From assembly GCF_012524075.1 (NCBI RefSeq), contig NZ_JAAZUI010000002.1:124001-188000 (forward strand): a stretch of 64,000 nucleotides of DNA, written 5' to 3'. The stretch comes from Lutibacter sp. B1 (GTDB taxonomy: Bacteria; Bacteroidota; Bacteroidia; Flavobacteriales; Flavobacteriaceae). Of this stretch, positions 17,211 through 27,879 are shown piece after piece (position 1 is the stretch's first letter; every line of letters starts with the position of its first letter). Below the pieces are notes generated by a model, which saw only the letters and a program-made list of their open reading frames with translations, was not told the origin of the DNA and searched no databases. Both the position numbers and the translations under genes were made by a program.

Positions 17211-19034
17211 ATGAAAACATTTTGGCAACTTTTTTTGTTGCTCTTTCTAAATTCAATTTCAGCCCAAGAAGAAAAATATGAAGTATTTAATACTTCTATT
17301 AACTCTATATATGCCGAACTTGGCACAATTTATTTAGATAATACTACAGTTTTATTCGCTTCATCAAAAAAAAACGAAGAAGATAGGTCTTTTAAAAAAG
17401 ACAGAAGAAAAAACAACCGACAATTACATTTAGAATTATATAAAGGTACAATAACTAAAAATGGAGATATTCTTCAAAATGGTAAATTTTCAAATAATAG
17501 TGCTAATCCTGTTTTTGAATCAGATATTTCATTTAGTCCCGATAAAAAAAACATCTATTTTACTTTAAATAATTTTTATAACACTCAAACCGTAAAAGAT
17601 TCAGCTAAATGGAAAACATTACGTATTGTAAAAGCATCCTTAAATGAAACGTTTGAAATTTCAAATATAACTTCTCTTCCCTTTAATAATGAAGAATATT
17701 CTGTTAGAAATCCTCAACTCAGTAAAAATGGAAAACAACTTTATTTTGTATCGGATATGCCCGAAGGATTTGGAGAAACAGATATTTACGTTGTTGATAT
17801 TAACAATGATGGCACTTACGGTAAACCTAAAAATTTGGGAGAGAACATCAACACAAAAAAATCTGAATTATTCCCTTTTATAGACAAATATAGCAATCTC
17901 TATTTCTCATCTTCAGGTTATGGTGGAAATGGTTCTTTAAATATCTACAAAAGTGAATTTAAAGACGGTAATTATCTTAAAGCCAAAAAATTACAAAGCC
18001 CTATCAATAGTGAATTTGACGATTTTGCTTTTGTATTGAATAACACAGGCGAACAAGGCTTTTTTACTTCAAACAGAGAAGAAAGTAAAGGTGATGTTGA
18101 TATTTATGCCTTTTCGCTTATTAAACCTTGTAATCAGTCTGTTACTGGTGAAATATTCAATAAAATAAACAAAGAAAAATTACTAAACACAAAGATTCAA
18201 TTATTTAACAACCAAACACTCATTGAAACCTTAATTTTAACTGATAGCAATTTTAATTTCAACTTAAAGTGTAATGAAAATTACAAAATAGTAGTACAAA
18301 AAAAAGGCTTTGTAAATACTGAAATTCAGCTAAATACAAATAACAACAATACTCTTAGTTTTACAAAAAAAATTGAAATGAGTCCTGTTATTTGCGAACA
18401 ATTACTTACCGGAACTGTTTTGGATGCTAATACAAAAATGCCTCTTTCAAATGCTATTATCACTATTTTTGAAGGAAATGACGCTATTGATACATTAAAT
18501 GTAAATGCTTCTTTTACTTACAAACTAAAATGTAACACACAATACAGAATAGTTGCTTCACTTGAAAATTACTTAAATGACATAGCTTTGATACATACTT
18601 CAAGCATAAATAATGAAACCATTTCAAAAGAATTTTTATTAGAATCTAATCCTGAATTTGAATTTGTAAGAAATCATAAAATGATAAAAATGAAAGCTTT
18701 ACAGTTCGATTTGGATAAATATGACATAAGAGAAGATACCGCTGAAGAACTAAATAAAGTTGTAGATATTTTAAATAAATACCCTAACCTTAAATTAGAG
18801 GTAAAATCTCATACCGATAGTAGAGCTCCTGATACTTATAATATGAATATTTCAAATTCCAGAGCAAAATCTATCATCAACTATATTATTTCTAAAGGCA
18901 TTGATTCTGAAAGAATTACAGGTAAAGGATATGGTGAGACAGAATTGTTGAATAACTGTTCTAATGGAGTTAAATGTACTGAAGCTGAACATCTTGTTAA
19001 CAGAAGAACCGAATTTATTGTTACTGAAAATTAA
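17211..19034 (+). CDS. OmpA-family envelope protein with PD40 propeller and carboxypeptidase-regulatory-like domains
   Basis: A 607-residue exported protein with a cleavable signal peptide (MKTFWQLFLLLFLNSISAQ). PD40/WD40-like repeats follow (DISFSPDKKNIYFTL, NPQLSKNGKQLYFVSD, LFPFIDKYSNLYFSSSGYGG), then two CarboxypepD-reg-like repeats (about 305-480, each with a GEIFN or GTVLD opening). A C-terminal OmpA domain (about 490-607: LQFDLDKYDIREDTAEELN, VKSHTDSRAPDTYN, GYGETELL, NRRTEFIV) should bind peptidoglycan. This order resembles the type IX secretion component PorE, but the TPR repeats of PorE are not obvious. The last member of the unit, csaA, follows after three bases. Confidence 0.88.
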   Translation: MKTFWQLFLLLFLNSISAQEEKYEVFNTSINSIYAELGTIYLDNTTVLFASSKKNEEDRSFKKDRRKNNRQLHLELYKGTITKNGDILQNGKFSNNSANPVFESDISFSPDKKNIYFTLNNFYNTQTVKDSAKWKTLRIVKASLNETFEISNITSLPFNNEEYSVRNPQLSKNGKQLYFVSDMPEGFGETDIYVVDINNDGTYGKPKNLGENINTKKSELFPFIDKYSNLYFSSSGYGGNGSLNIYKSEFKDGNYLKAKKLQSPINSEFDDFAFVLNNTGEQGFFTSNREESKGDVDIYAFSLIKPCNQSVTGEIFNKINKEKLLNTKIQLFNNQTLIETLILTDSNFNFNLKCNENYKIVVQKKGFVNTEIQLNTNNNNTLSFTKKIEMSPVICEQLLTGTVLDANTKMPLSNAIITIFEGNDAIDTLNVNASFTYKLKCNTQYRIVASLENYLNDIALIHTSSINNETISKEFLLESNPEFEFVRNHKMIKMKALQFDLDKYDIREDTAEELNKVVDILNKYPNLKLEVKSHTDSRAPDTYNMNISNSRAKSIINYIISKGIDSERITGKGYGETELLNNCSNGVKCTEAEHLVNRRTEFIVTEN

Positions 19035-19037
19035 GTT

Positions 19038-19379
19038 ATGAAACCCGAAATTACATTTGAAGAATTTAGTAAAATTGATATTAGAATTGGAACTATTACT
19101 CAAGTAAAAGATTTTCCAAATGCTAGAAAACCGTCCTATCAACTTACTATTGATTTTGGAGGACTAGATATTAAAAAATCAAGTGCACAAATCACACATT
19201 TATACTCTAAAGAAGCACTCCTTAATAAGCAAATTTTAGCTGTTGTAAACTTTTCCAAAAAACAAATTGCTAACTTTTTTAGCGAATGTTTAGTTTTAGG
19301 TATTGAAAATAGCCAAAAAAAAATCGTTTTATTACAAGCATCAAAATCTAACCTAAAAAATGGTCAACCTGTAAACTAA
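19038..19379 (+). CDS. CsaA-like tRNA-binding/chaperone protein
   Basis: A 113-residue single tRNA-binding OB-fold domain, the size of CsaA. Visible hallmarks are FEEFSKIDIRIGTITQVKDFPNARKPSYQLTID (read here in parts), SSAQITHLYS, ILAVVNFSKKQIANFFSECLVLG and a C-terminal GQPVN. CsaA acts as a homodimeric chaperone with tRNA affinity. It lies three bases after the OmpA-family gene. Its TAA ends one base before the stop codon of the convergent M14 gene begins, with no hairpin between them. Confidence 0.9.
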   Translation: MKPEITFEEFSKIDIRIGTITQVKDFPNARKPSYQLTIDFGGLDIKKSSAQITHLYSKEALLNKQILAVVNFSKKQIANFFSECLVLGIENSQKKIVLLQASKSNLKNGQPVN

Positions 19380-21902
19380 CTACATTATTTTAGAGAAAAA
19401 TACAGCGTTCATCAATAATTTATTTGTTCCATACCAAAAACCTCTAAAATTAGTATTATCAGTAAATACAATTACATTACCTCTACCTATTTTTTTTACT
19501 TGAAAAGGTACAGTATTTTTTAGAGCTTCTAAATTAGATTTCGAAATATAACCGCTTAAAAGTGGTTTATCGGTATATTTAATAGGATTATTAAAACTAC
19601 TGCTATCGGGTTTTATAAATATTTTAGTTCTTCTAAAAATTGGTAATGTTTTATTTTTAAAGCCAAAATTTATTGGGTGAGATCTATCTAATTCGGTTTC
19701 AAAAATTGAACCTCCAATAACCTGAGCACCAAAAAAATCTCTCTTTTCTTCAAATGAAATATTTTTAGCATCAACCTTTACCTTTTTAATATCCAAATCA
19801 ATAAATTTATTAGCTACCAACCATTTAACCGTATTTTTATATCCAATAATTGTTCCTCCACTTTGTACCCATGTTTTTATTTTTTTTACAGACGATTCAC
19901 TTAATTTGATATTTGCATTAGGTATTATTAGAGTTGTATAGTCAGAAAAATCAACTCTATGCAAATAATCTACATCTAATTTTGTTAAATTCATTTGATA
20001 GCGTTGATCAAACAAATGCCAAATTTCACCTGCATCATATGGTGAAATACCATTTCCTACCAGCATAGCAACTTTTACTTTATCTAAGCTTTTAAATTCA
20101 TTACTACCTAAATTAATTCCTTTTGTCATACCTGTAAAAACACCTGTAATTGTTACATTACTACTAACAGCTATATCATTTAGAAAAGTAAACAGCTCAT
20201 TTTCATCTAAAGACTGATTTTGAACAGGAATCAATATGGTACCATAATCGTATTTTTGGTTATCCAACTCAAATGGTTTCATTCCTACTTTTGCCCTTAT
20301 ACCTTTTTTAAGAATGATATTTAATATCTTTGGTGTATAATATTCATTCCACTCCATTAAATAGGCATAATTGCTTTTATGAGTTACAACACCTTCTTTG
20401 AGTTTTAAGTCATTTACCAAATCACCCATATTGGCGGTCGATTTCATTTCAGCATAATCAACATTAAACGCCAAAGGGAATGTCCATGCAGAAATATCAT
20501 AAAATAAACTATCGGTAAACGTTGTTCTTTTTTCAAACATTGCTTTAATAAGTTTGCTCTTTTTTTGGTGAGTTGGCACAATAAAACTGTTATTTTGCGT
20601 ATAATTAACTCCATTAATAGTTAAATCGGACTTCAATTTATAAAACTCTATTTCGTGTCGTTTTAAAATTTCAGCTAAATGATAAGTTTTCGCTGCGTCT
20701 TTTTCATCACCAAAAACAATAGCTTTTACTTGATCTTTTACAGACATATCATTAGCATTTTTATAAAAATTCTTTTGATATTCTAACAATTTAACTCTCA
20801 TATTTTTAGCAGCTTCAAGTGTAGATAAAGCAGCTGTAAACTGGTTTTTAATTGTAAATGGGAATGTTAATAATCCGTTTATTGTTTCTTGAGCATGACC
20901 TCTTGAACTTGCTTGTTCAAACAAAATTCCGATACCTCCATTAATATCTAAAAATGTAGAACCCTTTCCATAATAATAATCATCATAATTCTCTTCAGTA
21001 TAATATAATGATCCTATTTTATTAAAAGCTTTTGCATGATATGTACCTATCTCTTTAGTAAGAATTTGATTTTCCTTTGGTGTTAAAGGGTGAACTCGTG
21101 ATTGTATTCCGGGTTGAAAAAAGAAAGTGGAATTTGTTCCCATTTCATGATGGTCTGTTAAAATATTAGGCATCCATTCGTTAAATGTTTCAATTCGTGC
21201 TCTCGATTCCGGTAATTGAACAGGAAGCCAATCTCTATTCATATCAAACCAATAATGATTTGTTCTTCCTCCTGGCCAAACTTCATGATATTCTCTATCA
21301 TTTGGGTCGGTGTTAATATGCTTACTTTTATTAGTGTTAGCCCAATAAGCAAATCGCTGTAATCCGTCAGGATTAAATGAAGAATCTACTAAAATGACTG
21401 TATTGCTTAATAAATTTTCAATAGTTTCATCCTCTGCTGCAGCCAAATAATACGCTAATAGTAAACTGGCATTAGAACCACTTGGCTCATTTCCATGAAT
21501 TGAAAAACCTTGATATACAATTAAAGGCATGGATGCTACATCTAATTTATCACTTAAACTCGCTTCTGTTAATTGTACATGAGCTTTTTTTATTTCATCT
21601 ATATTTTTATGATTTTCAGGAGAAGTGATAGTAAGTAACAAAAGAGGTCTACCTTCAAAAGTTTTACCTCTATCTTCAATTGAAATTCTATCCGACACAT
21701 TTGCCAAAACCTTCATATATTCAACCAATTTATCGTGTGTAACGTGCCATTCTCCTACTTCAAAGCCTAAAATACTTTCAGGAGTTGGTGTATTTTCATT
21801 ATAGACAATATTTTGAGGTAAATAATACGACAAATAAGTGTTATTTTGAGATTTTATTGAAATAGTCACAAAAAAAAGCGCAAAAAGATATATTTTCTTC
21901 AT
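19380..21902 (-). CDS. M14-family zinc carboxypeptidase, exported
   Basis: An 840-residue protein with signal peptide MKKIYLFALFFVTISIKSQ. Zinc ligands are H136 and E139 (FSIHGNEPSGSNA) and H251 (ILTDHHEMG). MNRDW (221-225) carries the Asn-Arg pair that binds the substrate carboxylate, and E329 (GGIGILFEQ) is the catalytic glutamate. The C-terminal half (about 600-740) has a glutamine-amidotransferase-like fold (VKVAMLVGNGISPYDAGEIWHL, TLIIPNAN, VQSGGTIIGYKN), common in Bacteroidota members. It does not show the glycine-rich end of type IX secretion cargo, so it is probably periplasmic or outer-membrane associated. It is monocistronic, divergent from the FAD/Fe-S gene and convergent on csaA. 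Confidence 0.93.
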   Translation of the reverse strand: MKKIYLFALFFVTISIKSQNNTYLSYYLPQNIVYNENTPTPESILGFEVGEWHVTHDKLVEYMKVLANVSDRISIEDRGKTFEGRPLLLLTITSPENHKNIDEIKKAHVQLTEASLSDKLDVASMPLIVYQGFSIHGNEPSGSNASLLLAYYLAAAEDETIENLLSNTVILVDSSFNPDGLQRFAYWANTNKSKHINTDPNDREYHEVWPGGRTNHYWFDMNRDWLPVQLPESRARIETFNEWMPNILTDHHEMGTNSTFFFQPGIQSRVHPLTPKENQILTKEIGTYHAKAFNKIGSLYYTEENYDDYYYGKGSTFLDINGGIGILFEQASSRGHAQETINGLLTFPFTIKNQFTAALSTLEAAKNMRVKLLEYQKNFYKNANDMSVKDQVKAIVFGDEKDAAKTYHLAEILKRHEIEFYKLKSDLTINGVNYTQNNSFIVPTHQKKSKLIKAMFEKRTTFTDSLFYDISAWTFPLAFNVDYAEMKSTANMGDLVNDLKLKEGVVTHKSNYAYLMEWNEYYTPKILNIILKKGIRAKVGMKPFELDNQKYDYGTILIPVQNQSLDENELFTFLNDIAVSSNVTITGVFTGMTKGINLGSNEFKSLDKVKVAMLVGNGISPYDAGEIWHLFDQRYQMNLTKLDVDYLHRVDFSDYTTLIIPNANIKLSESSVKKIKTWVQSGGTIIGYKNTVKWLVANKFIDLDIKKVKVDAKNISFEEKRDFFGAQVIGGSIFETELDRSHPINFGFKNKTLPIFRRTKIFIKPDSSSFNNPIKYTDKPLLSGYISKSNLEALKNTVPFQVKKIGRGNVIVFTDNTNFRGFWYGTNKLLMNAVFFSKIM

Positions 21903-21918
21903 TCTAAAAATGTTTTTT

Positions 21919-21926
21919 CAAATATA
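21919..21926 (-). promoter_or_regulatory. -7 element of the M14 carboxypeptidase gene
   Basis: TATATTTG on the minus strand ends 16 bases before the ATG. It lies back to back with the plus-strand element at 21949-21956. Confidence 0.5.
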
Positions 21927-21948
21927 TAAATTTATCTTTAGGAATATG

Positions 21949-21956
21949 TAACTTTG
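21949..21956 (+). promoter_or_regulatory. -7 element of the FAD/Fe-S oxidoreductase gene
   Basis: TAACTTTG lies 32 bases before the GTG start at 21989. It forms a compact divergent promoter pair with the M14 gene. Confidence 0.55.
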
Positions 21957-21988
21957 ATACTTATTCATTTATTGAAATTGATAAATTA

Positions 21989-24898
21989 GTGACCGATATT
22001 AAACTTACAGAGATCTCAGGTTTATTACAAGGCGAAATCCTTTTTGATAATTTACATAAAAGCATCTATGCTACTGATGCCTCTGTTTATAGAAAAATAC
22101 CTTTAGCTGTTGCTTATCCAAAAAATGAAGCTGATATTAAAATTCTTATTGATTTTGCAACTTCCAACAATATTAGTTTAATTCCAAGAGCTGCTGGAAC
22201 TTCTTTGTCCGGACAATGTGTGGGTGATGGAATTATAGTTGATACTTCAAAACATTTCACCAAAATTTTAACTTTTGATGAAAGAAATAAAACAATAACC
22301 GTACAACCGGGAGTTATAAAAGATGAATTGAACTTGTTTTTAAAACCTTACAATTTATTTTTTAGTCCCGATACTTCTACAAGTAACCGCTGTATGATTG
22401 GAGGTATGGTTGGCAACAACTCTTCGGGCACAACTTCTATAAAATATGGTGTTACACGCGATAAAGTGCTCTCACTAAAAATACTATTAAGCGATGGTTC
22501 TGAAGTTATTTTTAATGATGTATCAAAAGAAGAATTTCATCAAAAAAGAAAAGGAAATTCGTTAGAAAGTAAAATCTACCATACTCTTTACAACGAATTA
22601 TCGAACGAAGAAATTCAACAAGAAATAAAAAATGAGTTTCCTAAAGTACAAATTCACAGACGAAATACAGGTTATGCCGTTGATGAATTAATAAAATCTT
22701 CCGTTTTTTCTGATTCTGAAGAAAAATTCAATCTTTCTAAATTACTATGTGGAAGTGAAGGAACATTAGCTTTTACAACAGAAATCTCTTTACAGCTAGA
22801 TGTACTTCCTCCAAAAAATAATGTATTGGTTGCTGCTCATTTTAATAGCATTCAAGAAAGTTTAGAAGCAGTAGTTATTGCCATGAAACACAATTTGTAC
22901 ATGTGTGAATTAATGGATAAAACCATATTAGATTGCACCAAAAACAACCGTGAGCAAACTAAAAACAGATTTTTTATTGAAGGTGATCCTAAAGCCATTT
23001 TAATGCTTGAACTTAAGTCGGATTCAAGTGAAGAAGTAGAAAAGTTAGCCAACATTTTAATTACCGATTTAAAGCAACATAATTTTGGCTATGTCTTCCC
23101 TAAATTAAAAGGTGAAGATGTAAATAAAGCTATTAATTTGCGCAAAGCCGGTTTAGGTTTATTGGGAAATATTGTTGGAGACAATAAAGCAGTTGCCTGT
23201 ATTGAAGATACAGCGGTTGAATTAAATGATTTGCCTAACTATATTTCAGAGTTTACCAAAATGATGGAACGTTACGGTCAAAATGCGGTGTATTATGCGC
23301 ATGCCGGAGCAGGTGAATTGCACCTCCGCCCTATTCTCAACTTAAAAAAAGATACAGACACAAAACTATTTAGGGAAATTACAACCAATGTTGCCAAATT
23401 GGTAAAAAAATATAAGGGTACTTTTAGTGGAGAACATGGTGATGGAATTGTTCGGGCCGAATTTATTCCATTAATGATTGGAGAAAAAAATTACCACCTT
23501 TTAAAACGTATTAAAACGGTTTTTGATCCAAATACTATTTTCAACCAAGGAAAAATTGTTGACGCCTTTCCTATGGATAAAAATTTACGCTATGAAATTA
23601 ACAGAAAAGAACCGGAAATTGAAACCATTCAAGATTTTTCTGATAGTTTGGGAATTTTAAGAGTTGCCGAAAAATGTAACGGATCTGGCGATTGCAGAAA
23701 ACCGGTTTCAGCTGGTGGTACCATGTGCCCAAGTTACCGAGCAACCAAAAATGAAAAAGACACCACAAGAGCCAGAGCTAACGCTTTGCGTGAATTTTTA
23801 ACCAATTCAAACCAAATAAACAAATTCAACCATATTGAATTAAAAACAGTATTCGATTTATGTTTGAGCTGTAAAGCCTGTGCCGGTGAATGCCCAAGTA
23901 ACGTTGATATTGCTGCTTTAAAAGCCGAGTTTTTATATCAATATCAAAAAGAAAACAAACCTTCTTTACGCACACATTTATTTGCCAACAATGTGTTTTA
24001 CAATAAATTAGGAAGTATTTTCCCTTTACTTACAAATGTTGCTTTAAACAATTCGGTCACTAAAAAAATTATTGGAATTGCTACTAAACGAAGTATTCCT
24101 AAAATAAATAGAACTACACTAAAAAAATGGTATAAACGAAATGTAAAAAAATTACATAATAACGAATTTAAAAACGGTTTGGTGTATTTATTTTGTGATG
24201 AATTTACCAATTTTTATGATTCTTCTATTGGTATTGATACTATTGAACTCTTTACCAAATTAGGCTATAAAATAGTAATAATCAATCATAAAGAAAGCGG
24301 TAGAAGTTTTATTTCTAAAGGATTTTTAGATAAGGCTAAAGTTGTAATTGATAAAAATATTGAACTATTTAAAGAATTAATTTCAGATAAAACTCCACTT
24401 ATTGGCATTGAGCCTTCGGCAATTTTAGGCTTTAGAGATGAATATTTACGTTTAGCTGATGATAAAAATGCAGCAAAAGAAATTTCAAAAAATGCTTTTA
24501 CAATTGAAGAGTTTATAAAACGTGAATTTGAAAAAGGAAACATCCAATCTGCAAGTTTTACAAATTTGAAAAAGGAAATAAAAATTCATGTGCACTGTCA
24601 TCAAAAATCGTTAAGTAATAGTGAAGCCACTTTTGCAATGCTTAATATTCCAGAAAATTATAAACCTATAATTATGAATACAGGCTGTTGCGGTATGGCA
24701 GGTTCTTTTGGATATGAAAAAGAACATTATACTATTTCTATGCAAGTTGGTGAAGATACACTTTTCCCAAAAATTAAAAATACTAAAGAAACTGTTGAAA
24801 TTGCAGCTTCAGGCACAAGTTGCAGACATCAAATTTTTGATGGCACAAAACGAAAAAGTAAACATCCTGTAAGCATTCTAAGAGAGGCTTTATTGTAA
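21989..24898 (+). CDS. FAD-linked oxidase fused to an Fe-S/CCG-domain subunit (GlcD-GlcF-like, YdiJ-like)
   Basis: A 969-residue fusion. The N-terminal part is a PCMH FAD domain (YPKNEADIKILIDFA, RAAGTSLSGQCVGDGIIVDTS, MIGGMVGNNSSGTTSIKYG) with a GlcD-type C-lobe (YYAHAGAGELHLRPILN, GEHGDGIVRAEF, NQGKIVDAF). The rear has two cluster motifs, CNGSGDCRKP..CPSY and CLSCKACAGECP, then a single CCG domain (TGCCGMAGSFGYE, preceded by VHCHQKS). Such proteins oxidise a 2-hydroxy acid (D-2-hydroxyglutarate, glycolate or D-lactate) and pass electrons to the respiratory chain. Substrate is undecided. A GTG start at 21989 was accepted because it lies 32 bases after a promoter element and no upstream ATG fits. 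No lactate permease is adjacent. Confidence 0.92.
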   Translation: MTDIKLTEISGLLQGEILFDNLHKSIYATDASVYRKIPLAVAYPKNEADIKILIDFATSNNISLIPRAAGTSLSGQCVGDGIIVDTSKHFTKILTFDERNKTITVQPGVIKDELNLFLKPYNLFFSPDTSTSNRCMIGGMVGNNSSGTTSIKYGVTRDKVLSLKILLSDGSEVIFNDVSKEEFHQKRKGNSLESKIYHTLYNELSNEEIQQEIKNEFPKVQIHRRNTGYAVDELIKSSVFSDSEEKFNLSKLLCGSEGTLAFTTEISLQLDVLPPKNNVLVAAHFNSIQESLEAVVIAMKHNLYMCELMDKTILDCTKNNREQTKNRFFIEGDPKAILMLELKSDSSEEVEKLANILITDLKQHNFGYVFPKLKGEDVNKAINLRKAGLGLLGNIVGDNKAVACIEDTAVELNDLPNYISEFTKMMERYGQNAVYYAHAGAGELHLRPILNLKKDTDTKLFREITTNVAKLVKKYKGTFSGEHGDGIVRAEFIPLMIGEKNYHLLKRIKTVFDPNTIFNQGKIVDAFPMDKNLRYEINRKEPEIETIQDFSDSLGILRVAEKCNGSGDCRKPVSAGGTMCPSYRATKNEKDTTRARANALREFLTNSNQINKFNHIELKTVFDLCLSCKACAGECPSNVDIAALKAEFLYQYQKENKPSLRTHLFANNVFYNKLGSIFPLLTNVALNNSVTKKIIGIATKRSIPKINRTTLKKWYKRNVKKLHNNEFKNGLVYLFCDEFTNFYDSSIGIDTIELFTKLGYKIVIINHKESGRSFISKGFLDKAKVVIDKNIELFKELISDKTPLIGIEPSAILGFRDEYLRLADDKNAAKEISKNAFTIEEFIKREFEKGNIQSASFTNLKKEIKIHVHCHQKSLSNSEATFAMLNIPENYKPIIMNTGCCGMAGSFGYEKEHYTISMQVGEDTLFPKIKNTKETVEIAASGTSCRHQIFDGTKRKSKHPVSILREALL

Positions 24899-25040
24899 TT
24901 AACAAAACTTTTAAACAATCATTATTTATTAAAATAAACTTGATTTATGTTAGCATAATGTATTATAATTTGGTGAGATTCTGAAATAATACTTCAACTT
25001 TACTCAGTAAAATTCCTGAATGATGGCTTTTATAAAACAA

Positions 25041-25073
25041 AAAAGGATTCTAATAAATTAGAATCCTTTTTCT
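25041..25073. terminator. Bidirectional terminator between the FAD/Fe-S gene and valS
   Basis: Perfect 14-bp stem AAAAAGGATTCTAA/TTAGAATCCTTTTT with loop TAAA. The A- and T-runs make it functional on both strands. The preceding 140 bases contain nothing else I can identify. Confidence 0.88.
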
Positions 25074-25109
25074 AAAATACATTACCAACCACAGTAATGT
25101 ACTTATATT

Positions 25110-27767
25110 TTACAAGTTACTTAAACTAGCTTTTAATGTTTCTATTTTAGCCAAAGCATCTGCTTCTTTATTACGCTCATTACTAATTACTTGCTCTGGT
25201 GCATTATTCACAAAACGTTCATTACTTAACTTCTTTTGAACCGACTTTAAAAAACCTTCAATATACTTTAATTCTTCTTCAATTTTAGCTTTTTCTTCTT
25301 CAACATTAATATCAGAAGTAATAGGAATAAAATATTCGTTAGATTTTACTCTAAAACTCAACGCTCCTTCAACTTTTTCGTTAGCATAATTTATTGAATT
25401 TGAGTTTGTTAATTTTTCAATAACCACATCAAAATCCTTATTAATTGATTCGCTTTCAATTACAATCAAATCTATCTTTTCTTTAAAAGAAATATTTTTA
25501 TCTTTTCTAATTGTTCTAATATTCGAAACCACTTCGGTAACTAATTCAAAATCCTTGATTAATTGACTATCAACAGTTTCATTTTTAGGATATTCAGCAA
25601 TAATCAAAGCTTCATCAGGAGTTCGGGTAGTAATGTTTTGCCAAATTTCTTCTGTTAAAAATGGCATAAACGGATGTAATACTTTTAAATTATTTTCAAA
25701 TATTTCAATAGTTTCATTATATGTTTTAGCGTCAATTGGTTGTTGGTATTCAGGCTTAATCATTTCTAAGAACCAAGAAGAATAATCATCCCAAATCAAC
25801 TTATAAATACTCATTAAAGCTTCACTTATTCTGAATTGTTCAAACGATTCTTCAATACTTAGCAATACTTGTTGAAATTTAGCTTTGTACCATTTAATTG
25901 CAATTTTTGAAGATTTTGGTTGCTCAATACTTTCTGAAATTTCCCATCCTTGAACCAATCTGAATCCGTTCCATATTTTATTAGAAAAATTACGTCCTTG
26001 TTCACATAATGATTCGTCAAAAGGTAAATCGTTTCCCGCAGGAGAACTCATTAACATTCCAACTCTAACACCATCAGCACCATATTTCTCCATCAATTCG
26101 ATTGGATCAGGTGAATTTCCTAAAGATTTAGACATTTTTCTTCCTTGCTTATCTCTTACAATTCCTGTGTAATAAACATTTTTAAAAGGAAGTTCATTTT
26201 TATATTCGTATCCGGCAATAATCATTCTTGCCACCCAAAAAAACATGATTTCAGGTGCAGTTACCAGATCATTTGTTGGATAATAATAATTTATATCCTC
26301 ATTATTCGGATTATTAATTCCATCAAAAACAGACATTGGCCATAACCACGATGAGAACCACGTATCCAACACATCAGGATCTTGAGTAAGATCTTTAATT
26401 GTAAGTTGCTGATTACCGGATTTTTGCTTAGCCAATTCTAAAGCTTCTTCTACAGTTTTAGCAACCACAAAATCATTTACGCCTTCACCATAAAAATAAG
26501 CCGGAATTTGGTGCCCCCACCACAACTGACGAGAAATATTCCAATCTCTCACATTTTCCATCCAATTTCTATAGGAGTTTTTGAATTTTGCAGGATGAAA
26601 CTGAATATCATCATTCATTACATGATCTAATGCCGGTTTTGCTAAATCTTTCATACTTAAAAACCATTGAGCGGAAATTTTTGGCTCAATTACAGCTTTT
26701 GTTCTTTCAGATGTACCAACTTTATGCATGTATTGTTCAACTTTTATCAAACAACCTAAACTTTCTAACTCTTTAGTAATCTCTTTTCTAACAACAAATC
26801 TGTCTTTTCCTTCATAATGCATTCCAAAAGAATTCAAAGTTGCATCATCATTAAAAATATCAATAACTTCCAAATTATGTTTTTCTCCTAATTCTTTATC
26901 GTTTTGATCGTGCGCAGGAGTAACTTTTAAACATCCCGTACCAAACTCAACATCAACATATTCATCTTCAATAATTGGTACTACTCTATTACAAATTGGC
27001 ACAATTGCATTTTTACCTTTTAAGTGTTTAAAACGCTCATCATTTGGGTTAATACAAATTGCGGTATCACCTAAAATTGTTTCAGGACGTGTAGTGGCTA
27101 TAGTTAATTGCCCCTCCTCAATTCCCGAAGTGGAAGTTTTTCCATCTGCCTCAACCACTTTATAATTTATATAGTAAAGATTACCCATTTTTTCTTCATA
27201 AATAACCTCTTCATCAGATAAAGTGGTTTTTGCTGAAGGATCCCAATTTACCATTCGGTAACCTCTATAAATCAATCCTTTTTTATATAAATCGAGAAAT
27301 GTTTTTATTACAGATTCGGATAAATCATCATCCATTGTAAACTTTGTACGTTGCCAATCACAGGAAGCTCCCAATTTTTTCAATTGCTCTAAAATAATTC
27401 CTCCATGTTTGTGAGTCCATTCCCAAGCATGCTCTAAAAATTCTTCTCGGGTTAAATCCGATTTATTGATACCTTCCTCTTTTAGTTTAGCTACCACTTT
27501 TGCCTCTGTTGCAATTGAAGCATGGTCGGTTCCCGGTACCCAACAAGCATTATATCCTTTCAATCTTGCTCTTCTAATAAGTACATCTTGTATAGTATTG
27601 TTTAACATATGTCCCATATGTAAAACACCCGTAACATTTGGTGGCGGAATTACAATCGTATATGGCTCTTTTTCATTAGGAGTAGAATGAAAATAATTAT
27701 TTTCCATCCAGTAATCATACCATTTTTTCTCAACATCTTGAGGATTGTATTTTGTTGCTAAACTCAT
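25110..27767 (-). CDS. valS: Valine--tRNA ligase
   Basis: An 885-residue class-I aminoacyl-tRNA synthetase that charges tRNA-Val. The HIGH motif appears as HMGH (50-53, in [16 protein letters not shown]) and KMSKSLGN near residue 545. [17 protein letters not shown] belongs to the editing (CP1) domain, and [14 protein letters not shown]-type specificity is seen as [15 protein letters not shown]. The last 65 residues form the ValS coiled coil ([32 protein letters not shown]). Length agrees with the family. It has its own promoter and ends at a shared terminator. Confidence 0.98.
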   Translation of the reverse strand: MSLATKYNPQDVEKKWYDYWMENNYFHSTPNEKEPYTIVIPPPNVTGVLHMGHMLNNTIQDVLIRRARLKGYNACWVPGTDHASIATEAKVVAKLKEEGINKSDLTREEFLEHAWEWTHKHGGIILEQLKKLGASCDWQRTKFTMDDDLSESVIKTFLDLYKKGLIYRGYRMVNWDPSAKTTLSDEEVIYEEKMGNLYYINYKVVEADGKTSTSGIEEGQLTIATTRPETILGDTAICINPNDERFKHLKGKNAIVPICNRVVPIIEDEYVDVEFGTGCLKVTPAHDQNDKELGEKHNLEVIDIFNDDATLNSFGMHYEGKDRFVVRKEITKELESLGCLIKVEQYMHKVGTSERTKAVIEPKISAQWFLSMKDLAKPALDHVMNDDIQFHPAKFKNSYRNWMENVRDWNISRQLWWGHQIPAYFYGEGVNDFVVAKTVEEALELAKQKSGNQQLTIKDLTQDPDVLDTWFSSWLWPMSVFDGINNPNNEDINYYYPTNDLVTAPEIMFFWVARMIIAGYEYKNELPFKNVYYTGIVRDKQGRKMSKSLGNSPDPIELMEKYGADGVRVGMLMSSPAGNDLPFDESLCEQGRNFSNKIWNGFRLVQGWEISESIEQPKSSKIAIKWYKAKFQQVLLSIEESFEQFRISEALMSIYKLIWDDYSSWFLEMIKPEYQQPIDAKTYNETIEIFENNLKVLHPFMPFLTEEIWQNITTRTPDEALIIAEYPKNETVDSQLIKDFELVTEVVSNIRTIRKDKNISFKEKIDLIVIESESINKDFDVVIEKLTNSNSINYANEKVEGALSFRVKSNEYFIPITSDINVEEEKAKIEEELKYIEGFLKSVQKKLSNERFVNNAPEQVISNERNKEADALAKIETLKASLSNL

Positions 27768-27795
27768 TTTGGTCTAATATTTGTAATATAATTCG

Positions 27796-27824
27796 CAAAT
27801 GTACAATTATAAGAGATAACACAA
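27796..27824 (-). promoter_or_regulatory. valS promoter
   Basis: Minus-strand TTG (27824-27822), 18 bases, then TACATTTG (27803-27796). Leader length to ATG 27767 is about 20-25 bases. Both halves fit the phylum consensus. Confidence 0.7.
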
Positions 27825-27879
27825 AAAATTTTGAAAGCATAAAAAAATAACTAACTTTACATTTTTAAATTAAGAAATT

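Noticed and set aside
19380-21902. Type IX secretion sorting signal on the M14 carboxypeptidase
   Set aside because: The C-terminus does not show the glycine-rich CTD pattern or the terminal Lys-rich motif.
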